Assembly: GCA_014058105.1 (NCBI GenBank)
Contig: JACGCM010000715.1
Location: 2,914,001 to 2,978,000, forward strand
DNA length: 64,000 nucleotides
Source of the DNA: Kingdonia uniflora
Lineage: Eukaryota; Streptophyta; Magnoliopsida; Ranunculales; Circaeasteraceae
Direction: 5' to 3'
Shown here: piece after piece, positions 34,677 through 45,800 of the stretch
Layout: every line of letters begins with the position of its first letter
How positions within the stretch are numbered: position 1 is the first letter of the stretch
The notes under the pieces: generated by a model
What the model saw: only the letters and a program-made list of their open reading frames with translations
What the model was told of the DNA's origin: nothing
Database searches by the model: none
Translations under genes and position numbers: made by a program

Positions 34677-34721
34677 GTGTGGGTTTGAGTTGGGTTTGCA
34701 AACCCACACTCAAACTCACAC
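34677..34721. repeat. 45-bp near-perfect palindrome at the Harbinger left end
   Basis: The left arm GTGTGGGTTTGAGTTGGGTTTG faces the right arm CAAACCCACACTCAAACTCACAC with no spacer. There is one unpaired base and one mismatch. It may form a cruciform and may belong to the terminal structure of the element. Confidence 0.85.
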
Positions 34722-34829
34722 TTTGAGTCTTCCAGCAGCGTTTTTTTGAGTGTGAGTTTGCAAACGTGGTGCTACAATAACTCAACGGAGTGTGTGGAGT
34801 TCACACTCAAAATAATTGAGTTTAACAGT

Positions 34830-34908
34830 GTTTAGATTATCGCGCGGTATTCCTTTTACCGCCCAGATTTTCTGCGCTGTAAAAGGAATACCGCGCGGTA
34901 ATCTAAAC
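34830..34908. repeat. 30-bp inverted repeat (hairpin) with 19-bp loop
   Basis: The left arm (34,830-34,859) and right arm (34,879-34,908) pair with one mismatch in 30. Both contain CGCGCGGTATTCCTTTTAC or its complement. It sits upstream of Harbinger ORF1. A shorter GTGTTCTTT..AAAGAACAC hairpin is at the matching place in copy 2 (42,091-42,125). Confidence 0.92.
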
Positions 34909-35005
34909 TCCTCCAATCTCAATTATTTATCTCAACACTCCCTGGCTACTTCATCTTCCCCAAAACCAATTACAGAGCAGAGGAGAACCTCTACGCTCTC
35001 CTAAA

Positions 35006-36470
35006 ATGGTGAACTCTGGCACCAATAGTAATAACTCTACACCGTCGACCTTATCCTCCCATAACCCACCTTCAACACCATTTACTCAACATCCATCATC
35101 ACAATTCACTCCATACCTCTATCAAAACCCATCGTAGTTTCAACCTCAATTCCAATCACAGACCCCGCCTCCGTTTACCATGTCGCAAGGGGATCCCAGT
35201 TATGAACAATATCAAAGTTCATTTGCACTCTTAACCGCAACCTCAGGCATTTAGCCCGTACTATCAACCATATCCGCTCACTCAACCTCAAGGTTTTTAA
35301 CCTCCAAATTACTTTCAGAACTACCTATTCCATGGTAAATCTACTCAGCACAGTCAAAGTGACCCAAATGCGTCAATACATGTTCAAGCGGCGGCGCCCC
35401 AGGAAAAAAAAGGAAAAGGAAGAAAAAAAAAGTACCCACAAAATAAAGACAAAGCGTACAAGTGCCAGAAGATGCTGAGTTTTTAGACGAGACGGATGAT
35501 GGTGGAATGCATTGGACGGAAGTAGACTTTACGTGTCTCGCAATGGCATAGGTAACAGCTTCTGTCCAGACTACGGGCCGCACAAAGGCTTTTACTTTCT
35601 ATCAAAAAGTATATATTACCTTTAACAAAGACCCCGAGTGCCCCACACGACGATCAAGTGGGTCGACCAAATCTCAGTGGTATAGTCTTAATGCAAAATG
35701 TGTGGCGTACAAGGGGATAGTTGCTCAAGAGCGATTTAGGAATAATAGCGGGAAAACATAAGATGATCGGGTACGTTCTGATTTCCTTTAACTCAATTTT
35801 ATTTATTTTTTGCTGATATACATGTTATTTATTTGTATTTGATAATTTTGTGAATTGTAGGAAAACAATGCACACAAGATCTATCAAGGCTTGAATGGTG
35901 GCAATGACTTCAAACACCGTGAAGCGTATAAGATTTTGGCGCGAGAACCGCGATGAACCAACCTAAAGGATGATGGGTTGAACCATGCGGGGAATATACC
36001 AAGAAATATAGCCAGGAGAACATCGAACAATTCTTCTCCGGGGAACTCGTTCGGATCAAACAATCTATCAGAGGACCCCGACGGCCTACCTACACCTCAA
36101 TCCGCGGGCCCAAATTCTGACTTAGATGGTTCGTTGTATGAGGATGGAGGCAGGCCCATTGGCCAAAAACTCTATAGAAAGAACCTTACAGCATAAAAGG
36201 CAATGAATGGTGTTGCTGCATTTGGTAGTGGTATCCAAACATTGTTGGATGAACTACGATTGGAGAAAGATAAGTAAAAGAAGAAAATAAAAGAAGAAGA
36301 GTAGAAGCAATGCAACATTGGCAAACCAAAATGGATTTCGAGCAAGCAAATGAAGATCACAAAATTATGGAGAAAGACCTTAATACTCTTTCTGGACATC
36401 AATTGCAATACTATCTTCAAAGGCAAGCTGAGGTCATAGAACGTCTGGCCAAGAGGGGCTAACCAGGTAC
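35006..36470 (+). pseudogene. Harbinger ORF1 (Myb/SANT-like, GST T3-like), copy 1
   Basis: The start at 35,006 (MVNSGTNSNNSTPSTLS) opens a Ser/Pro/Gln-rich leader with NPPSTPFTQHPSS. A lysine-rich linker follows, then the SANT-like trihelix part (KSIYYL, SSGSTKSQWYSLNAKCVAYK). After an intron with its acceptor at about 35,860 comes IYQGLNGGNDFKHREAYKIL and a C-terminal part with coiled-coil-like LLDELRLEK. Many stops and frame changes are present. In intact PIF/Harbinger elements this protein works with the transposase in DNA binding and nuclear import. The inverted copy 2 at 40,030-42,040 is of similar age. Confidence 0.75.
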
Positions 36471-36829
36471 TTGAAGTAGTGATGAAATATAATTTAACTT
36501 TGCTGTATATATAAGTTTTTTTATCCAAGAATATAGTTTAATAACCAATAATGTAAACGTTTGAATAATGTACTGCACAAAATTCTACAGTGTGTTTTCG
36601 AAATATTTATTTCCGATAATATTGCGTTAAAACAAATACAAGATCAATATTGTGTATCAAAAACATGTTTAATAAACTTGTACGATTAAGAGAAGCATTA
36701 AATTACATCAAGAACACGCAGATAATACAATAAATAGAGTACTAAGTTTGAAGATTTTCCTTTACGGCCTATAAATACTCGATTAAATCATCCTTTAGAT
36801 CAAAGTGAAGTTCTCGACTTCGAATCCGG
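36471..36829. other. Region between Harbinger ORF1 and transposase
   Basis: AT-rich and non-coding. The part at 36,595-36,740 is homologous, inverted, to 39,780-39,930 in copy 2, which helped place the second gypsy insertion. Confidence 0.55.
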
Positions 36830-37310
36830 TTCATTTTTTATATAAAAGATTCTATTATTCTGCGTTCGCGTACAATATCGAACCGTTCGCCTTCGATAGT
36901 TGAGGGTTCAGCCAGATTGTAGTCTAAGTACGATGCGAATACACCTCGTTCCTCTTCGATGATCATATTGTGCATTATCACGCACGCCTTCATGGCATTG
37001 CTTAAAACCTAGGGTTTCCACAATTTAACCAGATTTTTTACAATATTGAACCGAGATTGTAAAACCCCAAACGCCCGTTCTACGTCTTTTCGGCAACTTT
37101 CTTATTGTTGATCAAAGAATTTTTGTTTCACTTTAACCGGATTGGATATGGTTTGGACAAGTATTCCTCATTTAGGGTATATGCCATCCCCTAGGTAATA
37201 CCCCATATCATAAGCTTTTCTGACAATTGTATAATTGCAAGGCGGGACGATACCATCAGCCAAGTTGGGGTAATTGTATAATTGTATAATTACAAGGCGG
37301 GGCGATACCA
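36830..37310 (-). pseudogene. HARBI1-like transposase remnant (C-terminal part)
   Basis: Minus-strand translation gives PPCNYTIVRKAYDMGYYLGD, GIYPK, then a stop, RKDVERAFGVLQSRFNIVKN and ACVIMHNMIIEEERG. These are the second Asp and the Glu of the DDE nuclease and the conserved C-terminus of plant PIF/Harbinger transposases. Stops follow IYPK, FDQQ and LWKP, so it is dead. A local duplication of about 60 bp around GGCGGGACGATACCATC (37,240-37,310) abuts the gypsy fragment. The N-terminal half with the first catalytic Asp is missing. Confidence 0.82.
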
Positions 37311-39110
37311 TCGAAGCTTTTACTGAGTCTTTGAGTCCTAGTACATTAATTGCTCTTTAAAACAGAACGTCTGCTGCGCTTCCTGTATCAACGAGAAGTG
37401 TGTACATGTAGTCCTCTCCTACTTTAAGCATAATGACCAGAGGGTCGTCATGAGGGTACTTAACATGGCTTGTGTCACAGTCCTCGAATGATATATGGTA
37501 CAAACATTTTGATTTGCTGGAGTTGTAGAGGTATTTTACTGACTTGTCTGAGGATGTCATTTTATAATAAGATGTAATTTTATCGTCTTATTTTCTTTTT
37601 TTTCCTTTTTCAATCTCGATCATGTAAAGATGGCGATCTTGTCTTTATACTTGATCTTGTTGAATGTCGTTTTTTTTTAGTTTCTTCTTTGAGGAACTTC
37701 TGAACATTGAGTACATAATCGTGAAGTCTTCCAGCGAGCAGAATACGATGGAAAATCTGAATGAAAGAGTAACAGTTGTCAGTCTTGTGGCTATGCACAT
37801 TGTGATATTGGTACAAGGGTTTGTTAGGTATATCAGAAATTGTTTGTGCTTCCCAAAATAATTCGTCTCCCTTTATCGTCAGTAAAATAGTGGAGAGTGT
37901 GGTCGTCATAAGAGATAGAATTGGGACGGGTCTGCCTGGCTTTTCATCTCTTCTTTTGGCATTGTCAGTATTTTTTCCGCGTTGCTTGGGTGGTCCGGTA
38001 TTGGTTAACTTTTGAGGTGGCGATGAGAATGTTTCATTGGAATGGATAACTGAGGAGCTCTTCATCTTATCTTTTAAGACCCTTCTATTTCGATGTAGTT
38101 ATTAACAACATCAATCATTTATGTCACCATTCTGGGCTTATGCAAGGTAAGTTCTTCTTGAACTTTAGAGTTAATGTGTAGTACTGAGGTAAATGCTGGA
38201 ACGACAATCTTGGGATCATAATTCCCAATCTTCCGTGTTTCTTGTAAAAAATACTTGTAAAAACTCGTAAAGGTTTCCTTTGTACCTTGTTCGAAGAAGA
38301 ACAATGAGTCTACAGTTATTTCTTGCTCCTTAGCATGAGCATAGTTCGACTCGAAAAGGCACTGCAATTGGCTAAATGTATTGATAAAACCTTTGGGGAT
38401 AGTATGAAACCATATGAGAGGTTCTTCTTTTAGGCTCATGTTGAATAATCTGCATAGTATGTGATCGATTTTGAAGTATAATCCAATTGCAACTTTGAAG
38501 TGTCGGACGTGGGTGAGAGGGTCAGTGAGGCCTACATACTGATTATTTGGAATGAACATGACTTCGAGATGAGGAGAGATGGGATTTGTTTTAATTCTAT
38601 CGAGAATAGACCTTTGGCCTAGGATGTTAGAGTTTATGGCTTGGATCCTATTATTTAGGTCATCCAAGGTGATGAATTATGGTAGAGGATTTGGTGCGGC
38701 TGTAACCTGTGGATCAAAGTCTCCCTGTCCTTCAGATCTAAATCAGTCTCTCACTGGCCGTCTTACTGGTGGTGGTGGAGTTTGATGATGTGTACGTCAA
38801 CTTTTAATAGTTGTCAATGATGAGGATGTAAGTCCAAAATGTCGAGAAGCCCTGCCTGTATTTTTTAATCTGGATTGAGAAGTTCGTACTCGTTCTTCTA
38901 TTGGCTAGTTTTCTCTTTGGGTTACCCTGAAGCGATGATCACTTCAGGCCTGAGGAGGTGACGTTTGACAGCCAGTGAGCTAATCTTGAGTTCTTCGTAA
39001 ATGCTCCATTTCTTTCTGATGCTTCCGGCTCTGTTGGTCCAAGAATTTTCTCCTTTCGTATCTTTCAACTTGAAGAGCTTGAACGTGAATTCGTTGATCT
39101 TCAAGCCTCC
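37311..39110 (-). pseudogene. Gag and protease start of the second gypsy copy
   Basis: The gag capsid part is open at 38,667-38,119, with YVGLTDPLTHVRHFKVA and WFHTIPKGFINTF. A second frame at 38,065-37,610 has the knuckle-like HNVHSHKTDNCYSF, in which the first Cys is replaced. Protease starts at 37,560 with LLVDTGSAADVLF, so the DTG is intact, unlike the first element. The frame then stops at the truncation. No polymerase remains, so it could not move on its own. Confidence 0.8.
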
Positions 39111-39280
39111 GGACTCAGTCAGATTCCATTTTCTCCTAAAGTTTAATTACTGCGCTGTGCAGATCGGTTGTTTTCAGTATTGGGGTGATCTCGTGGTTCC
39201 TCAACGTACTAGAGGCACTTCAAAGATTCATGTTTGTCATCGGGTTGTTTTAGATCACAATGGTAAAGAAAAGTGTGTTA

Positions 39281-39299
39281 TTCCCATAGACGGCGCCAA
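39281..39299 (-). other. Primer-binding site of the second gypsy copy, mutated
   Basis: The plus strand reads ATTCCCATAGACGGCGCCA. Against the tRNA-Lys 3' end it has one internal change (CACA to CATA) and the flanking base also differs, so 18 of 20 positions match. Confidence 0.85.
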
Positions 39300-39300
39300 T

Positions 39301-39777
39301 TGTAATGGCGTGTTTTCTGGGAGGATAATCTTTGCTAATACTTTTAGTAAGAATGATGCAATAATAAACTTAAACAAACAAGATTTTAAGTGGAAACTCA
39401 GCAAAGGCTGAGAAAAACTATGACCTCAAAGAGGGTTTTGATATAAAATCCAATAACTTGTTAGTTATTACAATTTGCTGCTTGTTAAGAAAATAAAGAT
39501 GAATGAATAGTGAAGTTGCGGATCCGAATAACTCATTATTTGCTTGTATTTATAGTAAATACAAGTAGTTTTACAAAAAGAAAAAATAGTTTCCTATTTT
39601 GGGAGTAATGGGCAAACTTTGCGGATCTCCAATGACTCTTTTTGACCAAACAGAATGGCTACTTTTAGTAGGTCGAGAACTTGTGGTTACAGACGTGATA
39701 ACTTCTCGAATGATGAAATGTCTTCGACTAAGGTCTGTTGGCTTCTCTTTGTCGAATATGGGAAATATGTTATTGCA
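39301..39777 (-). repeat. LTR of the second gypsy copy (477 bp)
   Basis: The plus strand begins TGTAATGGCGTG and ends ATGTTATTGCA, matching the first element's LTR ends. It is shorter than the 634-bp LTR and lacks the 107-bp internal duplication. Confidence 0.85.
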
Positions 39778-40029
39778 CTAATGTTGTAATCAAGTATTAT
39801 TTGAGTGCTCTTGATGTAATTTAATGCTTCTTGTCATACAAGCTTATTGAACAAGCTTTTGATATTGCATTAATCTGGTATTTGTTTTAACACAATATTC
39901 TCGGAAATAAACATTTCAAAAAAAAGATTACATTCTTCAATAACAAAGTACATTATTCAAACGAATATATTATTGGAAGGTAAACTACATTCTTGGAAAG
40001 AAAATTTATCTTTACAGCAAAGTTAAATT

Positions 40030-42040
40030 ACATTTAATTACCATTTCAAATACCTGGTCCGCCTCTCTTGGCCAGACGTTCCATGACCTCAGTTTACCTT
40101 TGTAAATAGTATTACAATTGCGGTCCATAAAGATTACTCAGGTCTTTATCCATGATTTTGAGATCTTCCCTTGCTTGTTCCAAATCTAATTTGGCTTGCC
40201 ATTGTTAATTTACTTCCGCTCTTCTTCTTTTCTTTTCTTCTTTTACTTGTCTCTTCTTCAACCTCATCTTCGTAAGCATTGTTTGGATACCGCTACCAGA
40301 TGTAATAACCTTATCCAAGGCCTTTTGTGTTGCAAGGTTTTTTTATAAAAAAACTTGGCCGATGGGCCTACTTCCACCCTCATACAACGAACCATCTAAT
40401 TCAATATTTTGGCCCGTAGATTAAGGTGTAGGTGGGTTGTCGAGGTTCTCTGATAGATTGTTTGATCCGACCGAGTTCCCTAGAGAAGAATTGTGTGATG
40501 TTCTCCTGGCTAAATTTCTTGGTACATTCCCCGTATGGTTCAACCTATCATCCTTTAGGTTTGCCCATCGCGGTTCTCGCGCCAAAATCTTATACGTTTC
40601 ATGGTATTTGAAGTCATTGCCGTCATTCATACCTTGATAAATCTTGTGTGTATCTTTATCCTCCAATTCACAAAATTACCAAATACAAATAAATAACGTG
40701 TATATCGAAGAAAAATAAACAAAATTGAGTTGTTTGAAATTAGGACGTACTCGATCTTCATCAATTTTCCCGCTGTGGTTCTAAAATTATACTTGAACAA
40801 CTATTCTCTTGTACGCCACACATTATACATTAAGGGGATACCACTGAGCTTTGGTCGACCCACATGATCGTCATGTGGGGCACTCGGGGTCTATGTTAAA
40901 GATAATGTTAAAATTTTAATAGAAAGTGAAACCCTTTGTGCGGCCCACGGTCTAGACAGAAGCCGTTACCCACGCTCTTGTAAGACACGTAAAGTCTACA
41001 TTTGTCCAATGCAGTCCAACATCGTCCATCTCGTCCAAAAACTCAGTATTTTCTGACATTTGCACGCTTTGTCTTTGTTTTGCGGGTGCTATTTTCCTTC
41101 TTCCTTTTTTTTCCTCGGGCGCCGTCGCTTCAACAAGTATTGGCGTATTTGCGTCACTTTGATTGTGCTGAGTAGATTCACCATGGAATATGTAGTTGAT
41201 AATCTGTATCAAATTGGGTTGTTGAAACATAGAGGGTTTCGTTCTTAGGGATGCAAAGATCAAAATCGTGAAATAAAAACCATTCTTTTTTGATTAAAAA
41301 AGATTTACATCCAAAAATATAAGAACTACGGTAGAAAAAGGATAAAAAAACTAAAAATATAACTCTCCTCTCCCTCTTAACCTAACTCCCGCCCTTATCT
41401 CCCTCAACAACCCTCATTTTGTGAAGATCTTTTAGCCAAAATCTTTGACTAAGTCTTCTAGCAGTTGTTGACTAGTACTAGGCCATCTCCAGCAGCTCTT
41501 GACAACTGGTAATCTCCAGCAACTCTTTAGCTTGTAAAAGTTGGGCTTTAAGACCGAGTTTGGTTGCAATTATCTTATTACCTGCAATAGTCAAACATAC
41601 TTTAATTAAGCTCAGTGAAACATAAAATAATGTCTTAGATAATGTGAATTGAATGACAAAAATATACATTTTTTATGCCTATCAGTAGTTCTGAAAGTAA
41701 TTTAGAAGTTGAAAACCTTGAGGTTGAGTGACCGGATAAGGTTGATAGTATGGGCTAAACGCATGAGGTTGCAGTTGAGAAAATATAAATGGATTTTGAT
41801 ATCGTCCTCCGAAGGTATCCCTTTACGACATGGTAAACGGAGGTGGGGTCTGTGATTGGAATTGAGATTGGTTGTGGTAGAGGTATGAAGTGAATCGTGA
41901 TAATGGATGTTGAGAGAATGGTGTTGAAGGTGGGTTATGAGAGGATGGGGTCGACGGTGTGGAGTTATTACTGCTGGTGCTGGAGTTGGCCATTTGAGGA
42001 CTGCGTAGAGGTTCTTCTCTATGCTCTGCAATTGGGTTTG
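40030..42040 (-). pseudogene. Harbinger ORF1, copy 2, interrupted by a solo LTR
   Basis: Minus-strand pieces are ANSSTSSNNSTPSTPSSHNP (leader), then DANTPILVEATAPEEKKGRR and DEMDDVGLHWTNVDFTCLTR (SANT-like part), and IYQGMNDGNDFKYHETYKIL with ILAREPRWANLKDDRLNHTG. The last block has no stop, unlike copy 1, where the matching codon is a stop after REPR. A solo LTR separates the Gln/Pro leader from the FHGEST part. This gene was probably intact more recently than copy 1, but it cannot make a full protein now. Confidence 0.75.
41197..41684 (-). repeat. Solo LTR of an Athila-like element (488 bp)
   Basis: On the minus strand it starts TGATAGGCATAAAAAATG and ends GATTATCA. Both flanks carry GTAGT (41,192-41,196 and 41,685-41,689), a perfect 5-bp target duplication. 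It is homologous to the LTRs at 9,781 and 31,692. A solo LTR forms by recombination between the two LTRs of a full element. Confidence 0.93.
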
Positions 42041-42404
42041 GGAGAGAAGATGTAGTCAGTGAGAGCTCAGCTAAACAAAATGGATAAGTAGTGTTCTTTG
42101 TCCAGGCGGGCGGTAAAAAGAACACCGCCAAACTTTTTTTTTTTTTAGTTTGAGCTCCTCAAATTCAGTTTGGCTCTGACAGTGCCAGGTCACCCAACCC
42201 AAACTCATTTTTATAATGCTGGGAAGCTTGGGTTTGGGTTTCTGCTAGAGATGGTTTTAGGGTGATTTGTAATTTTTCAAATGAGTCATGAGATGCTGTA
42301 TCTTTATTGCCCCATGGGCCTAATCAAAATAATCATTTTGCTTAAAAAAAAAAAAACATATGAGGTTAGGAGAAAGTGTTCATTCAGTCATCTCTCCCTA
42401 TCCG

Positions 42405-42412
42405 ACACGTGT
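42405..42412. promoter_or_regulatory. G-box (ACACGTGT) upstream of the CASP-like gene
   Basis: A perfect palindromic CACGTG core lies about 400 bp upstream of the start codon. Such sites bind bZIP or bHLH factors in plants. Its use here is inferred from position only. Confidence 0.35.
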
Positions 42413-42808
42413 ATTTTTAAGAAGAAAAAAGGACTCCCTGGACCCGGGTGAGCACCAACCTAAAATTGCCACAATCAGACCAGCAAGATATGATTAAAAA
42501 GAGGGTTCTGTCAGAAAGTCCAAGAAGGACGACGCCTTGGATTATTTTCAACACGAATCTGGAGACCCATCCCAGTAAGAATAACGTCTAAAACATCTGT
42601 GAAAAAGTTGTTGGTGAGAAAAATACGAGAGAAACCTCCCCAATTTTCAACACTAGTAGTTGTATTTCAAGATTAGGGTTTACAATTACACCATCATTTC
42701 ATCTCAACTTAACTGGGAACATTATTAGATCACGATTCTAACCTATTGTACATTTTCGGCGAATTTGAGATTGTTATGATGATTTGAAGTTTGGGGGAGA
42801 GTGAAGAG

Positions 42809-45800
42809 ATGAGTTCGAGTCGTCCAACTGTGCACCCTGTTGAAGCTCCTCCATTAACAGATGGTTTTGACAATGGTCGTAGAGTGAGGATGGAAGACAC
42901 CCAAGGCATGCCTGGAACCCCAGGCGGTCTCGTGTTGCGGTTGTGTCAGTTCGTGTTTGCTGTTGGTGCGCTTGGCGTGATGGGGTCGACCAGTGATTTC
43001 CCTTCTGTGACTGCATTCTGGTAACAATTTGTTTGACCACATTTGTTTTTATGTCGTAATTTTAAATATGTTTGGGAACAATTTGCGGTAGTTGAGTCAG
43101 TTAATTGCAACTGATCAGTTGTTCAATAAACTTATTTGATAGGAATTAGGTCAGTGATGACTTATGGGAGTTCAGTAATTTGGTATCTTGTTTTTGTGTT
43201 TGGATTGTGTTACGGCTCTTACGGGTGGTCGGTTGAACCACCTCTTGGGCAATATGTTGTTATATATGTTTGGAATGAGAACGGACTTGTTCAGTAGCTA
43301 AGAACATTGATTTTTCAGAGGCAAGTATGTAGTAAGGATTATGGTTTGGCAGATAACAAATAGCAGGGATATTGGATATAGCTAGGATATTTTTAGTTTA
43401 CACTTAGGCCGTCCACTAAAATAGTCGTCATAGTGAAAACGCTCTATTACAATTTACATTTATTAACACTATGAATTTATGATGCGCCACACATGACCAC
43501 AACATTGCAGAATTAATGAATCTTCTAGCAATTTCTGTTGTTAGCTTTCAAGAACGCCAAATGCCGAAAGGCAGTAAGCTTAAGTTTGAAGCTGGAATGT
43601 CAGTTATTAGAATAATGACATGCAATTTTTATTTGAGTTAAGATGGACTTTAACCTGCAAATGAATGATACAACGAAACAAGCTGGACCCCTGAACCTGA
43701 ATCTATGAATAAGTGTTTGAACTTTGAAGTGAGCAGAAATCAAATTCAGCCCGTTTTGTTGTCAATCATATAAACTTGTTCTGAATGTAGTTAGGCCATG
43801 TTGATCATAGATTCACATAGCACTGCAAATCCATCTCAATTACAACCATCCTGTATTATATCTATGCTCATCACGCTCTTCACAGATCCAGGATTTCTCT
43901 CTTAAAGTCTAGCGAAAACAAAGTTGGCCATTCCGGCATTTTTGTCTATTAAAATTAAAAAAGTTATACAACTCTATGGTGAACAGCGTAATGCTCTATT
44001 AGGGTTTAATGAAATCCGGGAAGGACATGTATTAGAGGGACTAAGACAAGCTATGAGCTGTTGATGAAATAATTCTTTTTGGTGGTGGAAGGTATTTTCC
44101 TTTAGGATTTAGTTGAGTAGTTTTTTTAATTACTCAAGTTTCATCCAAGGGGGTAATGTTCATGATGTTCTTCTCATTAAGATGATCCGGCATCAATCTA
44201 TCCCTTCCTAGGTCCTTTTCTTCGCTTGGATAGTGGTAGTTGGTCGAGTTATCAAGGTTTTAATAAGTTCAAGTTTGCAGATTTCTGTTTTTTTTTTGGT
44301 AAAGAAGGCAACAATTGTTGGGAGTAAGAGGATGTACAACCAATTTTGTTTAGCTGCCCTTTTGTTTACAAACTTGGACAATTTGTGGCGTTGAGCCTCA
44401 TGCTTGTAATGTTGAGACACATGCACAAATTGATTGTGGGATGATCCCTCAAACAGTTATCCAGAATTAACTCTACTTTTCTAAAATTCGGCGTACATGG
44501 AAGAAACATTTTTATAGTCTTCGAAGCATAATGAGATAACTAACTGTATGAAGTTTTTACCAGTAAGTGAAAGCTACCATCATCTATATGGGTCAGTGTT
44601 TGTGGAGTGGGAAGTGACCCGGTTTAAGAATTGGTTTTCTGTAGGGCAAATATTTGGGTTTCTTTTTGGAGCAAATTCATGAAGTTTTGTAATTATAGAG
44701 GGGGGTGGGGAGTCCTTTAGCGCTCCATTTCAGTGTTGGTCGGATGTGTAGATTACATTTTGTATAAACCAAGGTATGCTCCATTTCTGCATTTTATACT
44801 TTGGTTGGATCCTTAATGCAGAACACAACAAAAGGAACACAATCTCCCTGATGTACATGAGGATGAAACTGGCGAGAGTTGCATGTCGCATAGGTGATTC
44901 GATGACCCTAAGGCGTATTTAGTAGGGGTTAAAATAAAGGGAATAATTAATGGTTGCGAATTTCTCCCCAGTACTTAGTTGATTAGGGTCTTTCTTAGTT
45001 TAGTTGACTTATTCTATGAGTTTCCTATTTGTTTTGGAAACGTGGTGGTAGACTATACTCTTTTGTTCTAGCTTAGGCAGTTCCTAGTTGGCTATGGAAA
45101 CTTGAGTAGGAAAATATTCTGTAAACAGGGCTTGTACCTTGCATAGTTAAGATTTTTTTTTGGTTATGAGTTTTCTTAGTAGAAGAATATAAATGAAAGT
45201 TGAGTTTTCTTAGTTTAAGCTCCTGGTGTTTTCTTTGATTCGAGCTTTCTCTATTTCATTTTCGAATATATTAGAGCTGGCACCAGAGCGCGTGAGAACA
45301 AAAACAAGACTAGATCGACTTGAAGAGTCGATAGATTAATTCTTCTGATATTAAGAAAGATGCAAGTTGTTTTGAAGAATTTTTCTCACCTTTTGGTAAT
45401 GGAATCATAAATTTCTCTTATTATTTTTACAAATGTCCATGAGGTCTTTTCTTAAGAATAATGTCTATGAGATTGGAAAAACACCATTATTTGATGAGTA
45501 TATTGATGAGTTCTTGGATGATTACGAGTATTTGAGACCTTTGATTGATGAGTCGTTTCGAGTATCTTGGTATTTGTAGATATGATGAGCTTTTTGACTC
45601 GACGACGAATGTTGAGTCCTTTCTTGTGGAGATTCGAGTTGCAATATATTGTGTGTTAAATCGTAGACTTTACAAACAACTTAAACTTGATGGTGTTGTG
45701 GTACTCCAACTATGGCGCAATCTATGAAACGAGCCATATTTGTGGATTGACTGTCTTCAACCAAGAAAGCAGGTATCAAGGCCAAGCTCGAGATCTCATT

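Larger units (their letters stand above)
34659..37310 (+). mobile_element. PIF/Harbinger element remnant, copy 1
   Basis: It contains an ORF1 (Myb/SANT-like, often annotated glutathione S-transferase T3-like) on the plus strand and a HARBI1-like transposase on the minus strand. Opposite orientation of the two genes is common in this superfamily. The left end starts after TTA (34,659-34,661), the usual target trinucleotide, next to the palindromes at 34,677-34,908. The right side is cut at 37,310 by the truncated gypsy copy, so the element is incomplete. Confidence 0.75.
37311..39777 (-). mobile_element. Truncated gypsy element, same family as the one at 1-6,631
   Basis: Minus-strand order is LTR (39,777-39,301), primer-binding site, gag (about 39,100-37,610) and the start of protease (37,560-37,311). 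Everything after the protease start is missing. Sequence and layout follow the first element closely, including the LTR ends and the C-x2-H..C knuckle relatives. The left break falls inside the Harbinger transposase, next to a 60-bp duplication. The element probably inserted in Harbinger copy 2 and later lost its 3' part. Confidence 0.85.
39778..42262 (-). mobile_element. PIF/Harbinger element remnant, copy 2 (inverted), with solo LTR
   Basis: This is an inverted relative of copy 1. ORF1 pieces lie at 42,040-41,700, 41,190-40,950 and 40,670-40,420, with a decayed C-terminal part to about 40,030. The order and many peptide blocks match copy 1. It is interrupted by a solo Athila LTR at 41,197-41,684. 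The right end, with GGGTTTCTGCTAGAGATGG followed by TTA near 42,250, was placed only roughly. Confidence 0.72.
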
